Assembly (NCBI GenBank): GCA_008828725.1
Contig: MEHQ01004020.1
Coordinates: forward strand, 704,593 to 768,592
Source: Saccharina japonica
Taxonomy: Eukaryota; Sar; Phaeophyceae; Laminariales; Laminariaceae
Direction: 5' to 3'
Length of the DNA: 64,000 nucleotides
In this document: positions 38,901 to 50,900 of the stretch, piece after piece
Position numbering within the stretch: the stretch's first letter is position 1
How the letters are laid out: the number at the start of each line of letters is the position of its first letter
Position numbers and translations under genes: made by a program
Notes under the pieces: model-generated
Databases searched by the model: none
Told to the model about the DNA's origin: nothing
The model's input: only the letters and a program-made list of their open reading frames with translations

Positions 38901-41900
38901 GATGAACGCTTCCACCATGTGAGATTTAGCGAGGGCCATGGCAAAGTCCTCGTTGCGTGTCATGTTGAAGAACGCCTGGAGACAGTAGTTCTGTGTTTGC
39001 GGCAAGCCAGACCTGCTCACACGTATCACATGCATCACCCAACGACAACGAACGACGGCACATATATCATAGTTTGCCACATTTTTGACGCCGTGAGCAG
39101 CAGCGGTCGTGGTCAGTCCCCCCGACGCTGTAGAACGGTAAAAATGGACAGTTTGTTCAATACTAAACAGTATGTTCAACACTATACAGTATGTTCAATT
39201 GCAGATGGCATATTCAACAGTAGACAACATGTTCAACAGTAGACAGTATGTTTAACACTATACGGTATGTTCAACAGTAGACGGCATATTCAACAGTAGA
39301 CAATATGTTCAACAGCAGGCAGTGTGTTCAGCAGTAGACAGTATGTTCAACAGTAGACAGTACGTTCACCAGTAGCCTAATGAGGATCCTCACTTGAGGA
39401 GGTGTACACAAAAACGTCTACGAATATGTTTTTGCGCCTAATCTTAACCCGATGAGCAATCCCATGCCTTATTGCCTTATTGCCTTATTGGCTTGTTGGG
39501 TTATTGGGTAGTTTCTCAGTTGGTAAATATACTAATGCTAAAACTGGTATACTAATACTAATACTAATACTATTAATAGTACTAATACTAATACTAAGCA
39601 GTAACAGCGCCTTGCTTTAGGGATGCAACTCGTCGGCAATCCAGTGGTCCGTCAGGGTCTGTTAGCCAAGACATCGGTGCGCGCGCATCGAGTGTCACAA
39701 GCCGTGTCTATCCACCCGCGCACGTCGATTGATGGGTTTTGTAGGCATCTTTAAGTACTGGGATCATCTTTTAGAAATGAAACCTACGGTACAGACAAAA
39801 NGCGTTAACAGAGCATGCCCGTTGAGTCTGCCTCAAAGTGAGGTAGTAAATCATGGTATTGTTTAATCTCTATGTTTTGGTATGGCTTCATCTCGATTGC
39901 CTGAAGCAGCCGACGTCTTGTGGCTTTTCTTGTTTGCTTATTATTATTTTAATATCCTCGTGTACTCAAAGGCACCAATATTCTTGCATCTTCGATATCT
40001 CGACTGCCAATCGACGCTGATTTTCAGTTTTATTAGTGTGATCGACACAAATTAATATATTTTACAGCATACATTTTGACTGTGAGAGAAGTACATCTCT
40101 TGGAAAAAAACTATTTCGATTGTCATCGCATCGGAAAGGAAATTCTCGATTCGGAAAATCGCCTGTTTTGTAGTGCTCAGCACTCAGTCAGTGCACGAGG
40201 GTAACTAGTAATTTCGCGGCGTGCAGTTGGACGGCGTAACGGGGATATGCTCGCCAACGAACCGAAACTACAGTGCCGGCAGCCAAATCATGATTCATGC
40301 GTCGGTGCGTCGGTATAAGTTCGTTCTTCTTGTCTCTCGTACAGTGATCTTACACCTCCTACCCCCTGCGACGATTTTCGAGGTGGTCATCTAGACAACA
40401 GGAAGAGTGCAAACACTAAATATGTCCAGCGGTGCGTCGATGGAAAGATATATTCTGAATTTGAATACGAGCTCTTTCGAAAGCCACCTAAGGCATGGCT
40501 AGGAGAAAATTGGCTTAGGACATCCATTCGTCCCAGTGAGCGTACTATCTTGTGTCTTATACTGGTACGATACAGTGGTCGAAGTATTCCGAACATCGTG
40601 AGTGAAGAGCAGTGATTGATGTACGCTCGACGGTTAATTTGTCGATCACTGATGCGCTGAATTCGTGATTGCGATGGCAATACCACCTTTACTCCTTGCG
40701 AACGAACAGCACCGCAACACAAAATCAGCTGCTTCGTGCCATATCATACCAGTATGGGTTATCGACTGGCAAAATAAGCAAATATACGTGGTAAAGCGGT
40801 CGTGGGAGCGAACACGCTCAATCCACGAAAAAACAAACAAAGGTTATCTGCTGAGGTTGCAACCACGGCTTGCCTGGCTGTGTGCACCATGCATCCTACG
40901 ATGAACGCTTCCACCATGTGAGATTTAGCGAGGGCCATGGCAAAGTCCTCGTTGCGTGTCATGTTGAAGAACGCCTGGAGACAGTAGTTCTGTGTTTGCG
41001 GCAAGCCAGACCTGCTCACACGTATCACATGCATCACCCAACGACAACGAACGACGGCACATATATCATAGTTTGCCACATTTTTGACGCCGTGAGCAGC
41101 AGCGGTCGTGGCCAGTCCCCCCGACGCTGTAGAACGGTAAAAATGGACAGTTTGTTCAATACTAAACAGTATGTTCAACACTATACAGTATGCTCAATTG
41201 CAGACGGCATATTCAACAGTAGACAACATGTTCAACAGTAGACAGTATGTTTAACACTATACGGTATGTTCAACAGTAGACGGCATATTCAACAGTAGAC
41301 AATATGTTCAACAGCAGGCAGTGTGTTCAGCAGTAGACAGTATGTTCAACAGTAGACAGTACGTTCACCAGTAGCCTAATGAGGATCCTCACTTGAGGAG
41401 GTGTACACAAAAACGTCTACGAATATGTTTTTGCGCCTAATCTTAACCCGATGAGCAATCCCATGCCTTATTGCCTTATTGCCTTATTGGCTTGTTGGGT
41501 TATTGGGTAGTTTCTCAGTTGGTAAATATACTAATGCTAAAACTGGTATACTAATACTAATACTAATACTATTAATAGTACTAATACTAATACTAAGCAG
41601 TAACAGCGCCTTGCTTTAGGGATGCAACTCGTCGGCAATCCAGTGGTCCGTCAGGGTCTGTTAGCCAAGACATCGGTGCGCGCGCATCGAGTGTCACAAG
41701 CCGTGTCTATCCACCCGCGCACGTCGATTGATGGGTTTTGTAGGCATCTTTAAGTACTGGGATCATCTTTTAGAAATGAAACCTACGGTACAGACAAAAG
41801 CCCATATATTTACATATTTTTACTCACAATATTTGGTTCTATATGTACTAGTATTTACTATGGTCCGCCGTAATAAAAGCGCTTGGCGCAGCTGAAATTT

Positions 41901-44900
41901 ATTTCTTTGCAGTCGATCAAATCGAGACCTACTCATAATTGTCAAAACCGGTTTACACGTTCGCTGTTGAAACATTAGTTAACGCTGGAAGTATGATACA
42001 AAAGTCGTGAGGAACAGCAAAACAAGCGGTTTACCGTTACTTCTTCTGGCGGGTCCCTTGTCTACCGTATGCAACCGTGTCTATCGCCCTATATGTCGTG
42101 AATCCCCCCCCCCCCTCGGAGTATACTGCACCGGGTGATATTTTGCTTAGAAACTCAAGTGGTTTCACCAGGGGTGTGATGCACATCGTCGTATACGGTA
42201 GTCAATTTGTGTTTGTTGCACTTTCGATAACCTCGTGGTACACAGAATGCGTAGGCAAACACAAAGCACAGTCCGAAGTATTCCGGCTACACTTGCGCGT
42301 GCTGAGGCACACGTACGTCGACTGTAGGCTGCAGGCTAAATGTGTTTCACATGCGGCATCCAAGCGCAACGTTTGCGTACAGAAGCTCGTGCCTGAAGAG
42401 CTTGAAGAGGACAGTTATCACTGAGACCATTATCTAAAGAGCTTGGGAGACGATACCCTTAATATCGTTCATACCCGTACCTGAAGAGCTTGAAGACAAT
42501 GTCGCTGAGACCCTTCAGGTCAGGCAAGATGCTGGCGTAGTTGCGCCTGCGTGTGAGCTCGTACAATATGGCGCTGGACCTAAACGCAAGGCGCTGAAAC
42601 ACATGGGTTAAGGTTAGGACAAACTTAAGGCACTGAAAACACGGGGAGAGGAGATCGAAGCAAGCAAAAAACGGCCGAGGGAAACACTTGATCAACCCCC
42701 ACTGACCCCTTCTTAACCAAGGGAACCTGATGTAATGCGAGTCTATTTTGCCGACTTAATGCGACGTGATCGTTTCTGTCTACTGAGTCACTTCTGTCTA
42801 CTGGAAGGTTTTAAGCCGGCAAGAATCGTGGCAGAAAGTGGGGGATTTTTTTTTCTACGTAGGCACGGTAGAGGAGGGGACTACTCCTGTAGTACAAAGC
42901 GGCACGCCTTGGACTGATCATCTACAGATATATGATCGATTCCCATTTGCATGATCTAGATATTTCAGGGCAGATAATAGGTGTATGATCTGTATGATCT
43001 GTGTGAGCTGTGTGATCTGTATGATCTGTATGAGCTGTATGAGCTGTGTGATCTGTATGATCTGTATGATCTGTATGATCTGTGTGATCTGTATGATCTG
43101 TATGATATGTATGATCTGTATGATCTGTATGATCTGTATGATCTGTATGAACTGTATGATCTGTATGATCTAGCTCATGTTGCCGAGTGGAAGTCGTATA
43201 ACCTGCACGATCTACAGTAGACCCTGTTTCCTGGGTTGGATCTGTACCATACCGATCCTGCACAACACATGACAACTTAGGGTTAGGATCTGGATGATCT
43301 AGATGATCTATCTGTAGATGATATATCTGTCTGATCTGTAGATGATCTATCTGTCCGAACGACTCCCCTACCGCACTGTACAGGGGCACCACAATGTGTA
43401 GTGGCATGGCTCGAGGGCTAGATGGCGGGGTTACCCAAAAGTACCCCCCCCTCTACCGCACTGTAATGGCATCGCTAGAGGCTTATATTGTGGTGCTTAC
43501 CCGAATAACCCCCCCCTGTGCCGCACTGCAGTGGTACCGCATTGTAGTGTAGTGGCATGGATTGACGGTTAGATAGTGGTGTTGCTCAAACGTTCCTCCT
43601 CCCTCTACCACCTTGTAGTGATGTGCTTCGTTAGACGAGATTGGACGCGATTGAACGAAACCAAAGTCCCACCTGTTCATCCATGTCCGTCAGCCGTTTC
43701 AAAACGTCGAACACTGTAACTGTAACGACCCCGTCCCCTTCTACCGCGAGGCAACCCGTCGGAGTGGGTTGTAAAACGTGCGCCAGGTTTCCCAGTACGC
43801 CGGCCACGTGCTTCAACACCGCTCGGCTTGGAGAAAGCGCCTAGCAAACACACATAGCGGCGCAGCGATATGTTCATACGGCAATGGTAAATATTAAAAC
43901 GGGCATGTGCTGCGGTGGTCTGGCTTTGTACATGTAATAGTTGTCGGCGAGGTAGGAACGTAGCACCGAGGGTGTGGTGTTAAAAAACCTAGAAATCGCC
44001 CAATAATTCCGTGCTTGACCGGCGGAAGGAGTTGGGTGTGTTGGCTCCAACGAGCTTGGTACCGATCGCTGTTGTCGCCAATCTTAGCGTACCTGTCACA
44101 AAATGTCGACCATTGAGCCGCTGATGCAACTCACAGCTGACATACTTACATTGCTTTCATTTAACTACCCTGGGTCCACCTCGTTGTTGGTTTGAGACAC
44201 AACACACCAAAACGCTTGTGCCGGGTTCGGGAGGGCCCGCGACGGACTGCAAAGGGCATAGTGCATGGCGGGGGGTACAAGCCAGCCAGACAGACAGCCA
44301 GCTAGCTAGCCGACTCTCGTACGAAACGGTGAAAACAAACGTCGACCCTCAGTTTGGCTCATGGCGCTGATGCACGACTCAATTGTCGGAGGGGGGGGCG
44401 GGGGGTCCGTCTAAGGGACCTTTACCTTGTACGGAGTGGACATTTATGATCACCTACCCTGTACAGAGTGGACACTGACCGAAACCACGAAAGGTGGTTC
44501 CTGCGCTTAAAAAAATAATTTGTGTACGGTATCATGCGCAGGCGATTCCTCGCTCCAAGGAAAGTAGTGTAACTATCGGTAGATTTTCCCTCCAACAAGC
44601 ATTATCTGGTATACAGTATACAGTATACAGTATACAGTAAACATGTTACACCCCGTCATGAATCGAAACTGTTCTCACACCGCAGAAGTAGCAGTTTCCT
44701 CTTCTATCGCCCTGAACCAACAACATATCGAGCGCTTTCTTTTCTTGAAGGCTCCTCCCTCTCATAGAAACCCTCGTTTGCCTTATGGGTACGTACTGCT
44801 CGTACTCCTCGTCAATGTTCTTGGATGGGCTGGGTTGGTTTGGGTTGGGTTGGGTTTATTTATCACCTACCTGTCGAAAGGCGTGCTCCAATGCCCCCGT

Positions 44901-47900
44901 CGTTCCCAAGATGTCTATCTCGCAGCACACGTCGTGAGTAAGGTTGCACATGATGGCCATGGCCACCTCGTCCACCTGTAGATGTACATATTCATCTTGA
45001 CATCAGTGTGGTATGTTTATTTTTCGGATTTAGTGTGAGTTGAACCGAGCTGGAAGGAAAGCGAAGGAAACCAAAAACGCCAAGATCGTAGAGAAGCGAC
45101 GAATTTTTTGTCCGAGACTCTCTGACAGCGCAGCAGGGTCTTGTAATTAAGCAATAAGAACAGAAAGACAACTGTACGTAAGTCTATGTATTGTGAACAC
45201 GCAGCAAGAACGGTGCAGTACGGCTGCGTTGTGTGCGTGTTTGTGTTTTTTCGCCCTTTTTTTCCATCCCATTCATTTTCTTCGCACTTCTGTCTTTTTC
45301 CCTTCCTAGTCGTAACTCAGATCCGGGGTCACAAAGTAGGCTCCTCTCCCTCCTCCCCCACTACAGTTATTGCCTTGATTTTTATTGCGCAGAGGGTTCA
45401 GCCTTCCCAACGCTTGTCGATATTCATCGAATTTTGCTGACTCACGCTTTCGCGCTTTCCGCTAGTCAAGATATATATATATATATATGCGAGAAAAAGT
45501 CCATACGAGCATGTACTCGGGGGGGCTCGAAATCACAATCTTGACTCTAACAAGCTTCGTGGTTACCTGCTAGCCCACCGGGGCGACCGATTGTGCATTG
45601 TTAATAGACCCTCCCTGATTTACCTCTGGACTGCCTTTGCGTGCGACCGCGGGCTAGATTTACGGCAATGAGCCAATGTGAGATCAACAACGACAACAAC
45701 AGTACGGCACGTACGTACGTATATTCGATTGTCCAGAAACGTGTTGTGTGCGCAGCACTCTACACAAAGTATGACGTCACCGCTACATACCGGGGCAGTA
45801 CAATACAATATGAATAGTATATTATAGTAATACATTTTAACAGAAGAGGGACGCGATACATGGAGTGTGACTGTTCGTGCTTCGTGCTTCGTGAAACGCA
45901 AAGCGACATAATCACTTCCTTATTTTCGGGGCACGGCAACATAATCACTTTTTTATCTACGTTCACATGCCTGGGTTGCCTCAACGCCGCAGTTGGCCAG
46001 CGTGGTGAGCAAGTGCTCCTTGGAACGCCTCACGACCGGGTCCAAGCGCACCCATTTGTGCTTCAGGATGGCATGAAGAGCCCTCAAGCAGGTCTACCGT
46101 AGTGACCCCAAGCGTAGCAAGGAGCGGCAGGACGGACGATTATCATATACCAGTACCAGGTGTTGGCATGTTTGCTGCTCTCCAACCGAATCTTCTTTGG
46201 GCCTTCTTTCCGTGGACTAAAGCCGCCTCATGGCGTTTATTGTTCGTAGCGCTTATACTCTCCAATCGATCTGGAGCATAGATCGTTACATACATGTTGG
46301 TACAGGTAGTACCGAAGAAACATAATAAAAACCCATTGCATGTGCCATCAACAAACACGACGTGGCAAGGACATTCTGGCGAAGCTTTGGCGCTCTCCAC
46401 ACGAAACTGTAGCATACTCGGTAGGCCTACACAGGCGGCCGGACCCCCCCTTGCACGTTGTGAGCGTAAAACAATCCTTGTGGAAACGTGGAAACATTGA
46501 ACAATTACGCACATCACTAGGCGTATACACCAAATTGGTAGGTTGTCAACACCTCGTGGGGTTTGCTATATATAATGCGTTATCCAATGTCTCCACAATA
46601 TATTTTGTATGCACACACTGTGCAAAGGAAGGATCCTGCCCACCTGTGTAAGGTACAGGGGCATCAGCATACCTCGACAGTGTCCTTCTTCTGCGTTCGG
46701 GCCAACGTATTCCCAGTTGTGGCAACAACGTCAGCAGCAGCAGCAGCAGTAGCAGCTGTAGCAGCGCCAGTTCCACCCGAAACACGAACGGAGACTGGTT
46801 CAGGCAGCGGCACGCGTTCGCGAGACCCTTCCTTCTCCTCCTCCTCCTCCCCGACAGTTTTATTGGAAACCTGATGATGACATCACATATCGAAGACGGG
46901 CGGCGCATCATGAAGGAGGTGTTGTGAAATGAGCTACGAGTATTGTCCTTGAAATCTAGCCCGTGGTAACTGAACAAGTAAAATACAAAATTCGTTTCGA
47001 TGGCAGAAAACAAACATGCACAACACAATACGTGCACCGCAGTACCAATTTACTAGTACCAGTGCCAGTATACCAGTATACCACGACGCAAGGGACCTTT
47101 CAACCATTGCGTCGAAGCAGGTGTGAGTCGCAAGCACTACGTTGCATAAATTACAACTCACGAGTCAATAAAACCCTTCGCATCGTCCAATAGTACGGGG
47201 GCGTAAAACAAAAACCATGTATAATATCTCCCTGTGCTTACACACTGTACTTTCTTCCGATCACCATTACAGTAGTGCTGAGCCGCCCCCTGCAGAATAT
47301 ACTCGTACAACGGTTCGTGCCCTCTTGTGCTTCCTCCTCTAGATATGTTGGGACGAATACGACACAACTTTATATACCGTGTCTTCTGCTGGATGCCCTT
47401 TATCAAACCTCGTGACCCAAGCTGAGCCGTGTTGAGATCGTTCGGTGCCTTACTCCCATAATAGTGTATTACCTCGTTTCAACCATTTTGTTTCAACCAT
47501 TTCGTTTTGACCATTTTGTTTCAACCATTGTGTGTTACCTCGTTTGGTGCCATGAACGCGCCCGCTGCTCTTTCGATAGCGTCGCAGAGGCTGCCGATAA
47601 CCCCCAACGCCAGGCAGTGCTCGATAAAGTGCTTGTCTTCCGCCATCCGCAAAACAAGGCTCCACAGGGCCTTCGCTGCGAGCGCAGACGTTCTGCGATG
47701 GGGAAACAAAATGGAGAAGCGTTTATCGGAGGGGAAAAAAACGTCCCCTGAAGAAGGTCGACGAACATTGCACCCTTGATGCTTGGCACAAGGAGGCTTG
47801 AGCAAGGCAGTTTCTCTTTTTGGTGCATGGCAGCTACCTGCATGCCATACGTGACCCGCCTTTTTCAACCTGGTGCGTAGACGCTGGCCGGGGGTCTTGA

Positions 47901-50900
47901 AGCACGCTTATTTAGCATTGCCACCCTCTCCCCCGTCCTGACGCGTTTTAAGCTCTTTTGGGTTTCGCGCGTCGTGTTCAAGCAAATTTCAATTGATCGG
48001 CCAACTGCATCGGAATCTGAGCACTTTCCGTATCCAGTCTGTAAGCGACTTTGGCAGCAGTCTTCGAAGAGATAATGGACGTGCCCAAACCTAGCCCCTC
48101 TCGCCACCGAGACGAAACTTGTTTACAAGTTGGGACCAAACCGCTTCAGAGGCTGGCTACACGGGTCCTTTCCGATCACCGTTTGTCTTGTTTACAATGT
48201 CCACTACGAGCGATCGTGCTTTCACACCGTTGGTGCCTGGCGAGTATCGATATTGCAGGCTTCAACAAACCTAGTCTTGTTGTGTCTGGCAAAACAAAAA
48301 AACGACCCCTTGATTGTTCCTGTTCGTACCCGAGCGTTCCTAGCATTTGCAGACAGAGTGTTAATACACAACACACGAACGATCCCAATATATTCCGGAC
48401 AGACCGGACAGACCTCTACCACCCTGTCCCAAAATCTAACAACCTTAACTGAACGTTCGGTAAATTTGTGGACGTAGCGGTATTAGGTGATTCCTGGTAC
48501 TGTAGTACGTACCACGTTTATCGGTTATTTCTAGAGGGACGCCAAATCTCCCAAGCTCACCCGCCCTCTCCCGCGATGAGCTCGTCGCCGATGGATGCGA
48601 TAAGGACTTGGACAATTCCTATCTCCTTGCAGGTGTCGGCCGTCATCCATGGCTTCCGTCCGAGATTGCACAAGGCCCCCACCGAGCAGTTCCTAGCGGA
48701 GTCAAACCAAGCGACATTCAAAAGCGTACAGAGGCCAGCGGAGTCAAACCGAGCGAAAATTTTGTTTCGAAAACTTAACCCCTTCCGGCCTTAAGGGCTG
48801 TTAGGACTGCAACATTCCCGTAGTGTGGACATTTTACTTGGAACAATAATCAAATTTAGGTTTCTGTACAGACAGTGCATCAATAAAAGGGTTGGATGTC
48901 TCACGAATCGCGGACGAGGTCTAAGCTTGGAGTCGCTGAACCGGTTTGGATTTGGTGCGGCGACCCACCAGGCCTGACACTAAAGTAGATACTCGTACAG
49001 TAGGACTTTCAAGCTGTTCTACGTACACTTAAGTAGATACTCGTATAACTTTCAAGCTGTTCTACGTACGCCAGGTGCCGCCTCGCATGCTTCGAGTGCT
49101 CATTGGCAGGCTTCGAACGTTCGACGTTCGGTAGAGATGATCGCGACAGCTAAGGTCAACGCGCGCACCGAAATACTAGCAGAGGAACGGGTGTAATTCG
49201 ACGAATTGTCTGAAGATTTTTCTTGTGCGGGGCGTGTGCTTTACGGAGTTTGCTTCCTACTCGAAGTCAGAGGTTCCATGGCAATGCCTGTCTCTTCCTG
49301 TTCTTGTTTTCGCTCGAGTATGCTCTTCGCCTTAGCTGTTGAGCCGCGTGGCTGCTTATATCCCAGCCGAGACAGGTCAAAGCGACTATACTCGTATACA
49401 CCTGGTACCTATTTGTTTCTCCAGATACAATCTGTAAAACTCATAATTTATATATATTTTCATGATTGCACCCCATTCATTATCTTCGCCCTTCTGGTCG
49501 TAGCTCAGATCCGGGGCCACACAGTAGGCTCTTCCTCCCTCCCCAGCATGGTACGTGCTTTGCTTGCATGTCTATCGCGACAAGGGTTCAGCGCTTTCTT
49601 CCCTCGCCGACCCGCGTCTATTTTGTTTACTTTTTATTTCCATCCCATTTATCATCTTCGCCCTTCTATTCTCTCTTTTGTCTCTCCCTCTTTAGTCGTA
49701 ACTCAGATCCTAACATGGTCACTAAGTAGGTTCTTCTCCCCCCTCCCCACTACGGTACGTGCCTTGCATTTTCATCGCGAGAAGATTTCAGCACTTTCTT
49801 CCCTCGTCAACTCTCGTTGAATTGTGCTTACCCACGCTATAATATGCGCTCTCGACAGTTGGTGTCATTTGAGAATAAAAGTCTCCATACGGAGACTCGA
49901 ACCCTCGACTTCCAACTCAACAGGCTTCGTGGTTACCTGCTGAACCACCGGGGCGACCGGCTATAGAACTAGACGACGACGGATATTGTTGATGACTAGC
50001 GCTACCCTTTCCATCGCGTTTCCCCGAGGTTACCATGCAGCGGCGGAGGGTGTAGAGGTTATTTCAAAACCGACTGGTATGCTGTTCGGCGAGCCTCTTC
50101 CTCAAAGACAGGAGGCTGTTTCAACCGGCCTGAGGACTATTGACCACCCCCAAGATAGGAAGAGGAGGTGATATAAGGAAAACGTTTCTATGTAAGCTAT
50201 GAAAAAACAATAATGAACGCTCAGATGTTGGAGGTGTCTCTATTAGGAGTAGAAACGGTCCTTCGTCTCGAAAGGGGTGCGTGGTCAATGGCCAAATGAC
50301 AATAGTAATGCAAGCAACAATGGAGTACGCACCACCCCCCCCCTCTCCAACATGAAGTTATATCATCGCCGCTCTATCGGCGGGAGTGGTAGAGGTTGTA
50401 GTTGTGCGTCCATTCGATCGGCATAAAATTACGCTTCATACTTACGAGGGCAGTCATAACGTAGAGTCAATACACGCGTGGACATCTCACCTGGTAAAAG
50501 CGGTCGATCCCGATTCCGCCAGCCTCAGAAGGTGGTGCATGACGCCGCACGCCACAATGTGCAGTCTCTGCGAAGGTTTGGGCATGTTGTACCGAGAACA
50601 AAATGAACGAAATGAACGAAATGAGCGAAATTAAATATTCAAACGAGGCTTGCAACTAATGAGTTTTGCCGCCGTGGTTATCGGGGAATCAAAGCAGACG
50701 TAGCCACCTCGGGGTAGGAGTCTCGTTAGTCACCGGCTGGTCGCAGTAGAGAGTCACCATTGGTCCCAAACTATGCACGTCATACCAGGTACGAACTAAA
50801 GCGACTATATACTACACTATGGGAAACATTATTGTTACCGTTCACCTGCAAGTTTCCCCGAGGCTGCTCACTTTAGGAGCTCTATACTATTAGTAGTACT

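Larger units (their letters stand above)
37796..39800. repeat. 2.0-kb direct duplication, copy A
   Basis: Near-identical to 39802-41799; the net 7-base difference is accounted for by one indel near 38040. It is joined to copy B by the single N at 39801, exactly at the unit boundary. It looks like two overlapping contig ends placed end to end. Confidence 0.9.
41800..45471. repeat. inverted duplication, right arm (gene-oriented)
   Basis: Mirror of the left arm. It carries ARM exons 20-22 in the same orientation as the rest of the gene and connects without N to exons 19 and upstream. This makes it the likely true locus, with the left arm as the displaced copy. Confidence 0.85.
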
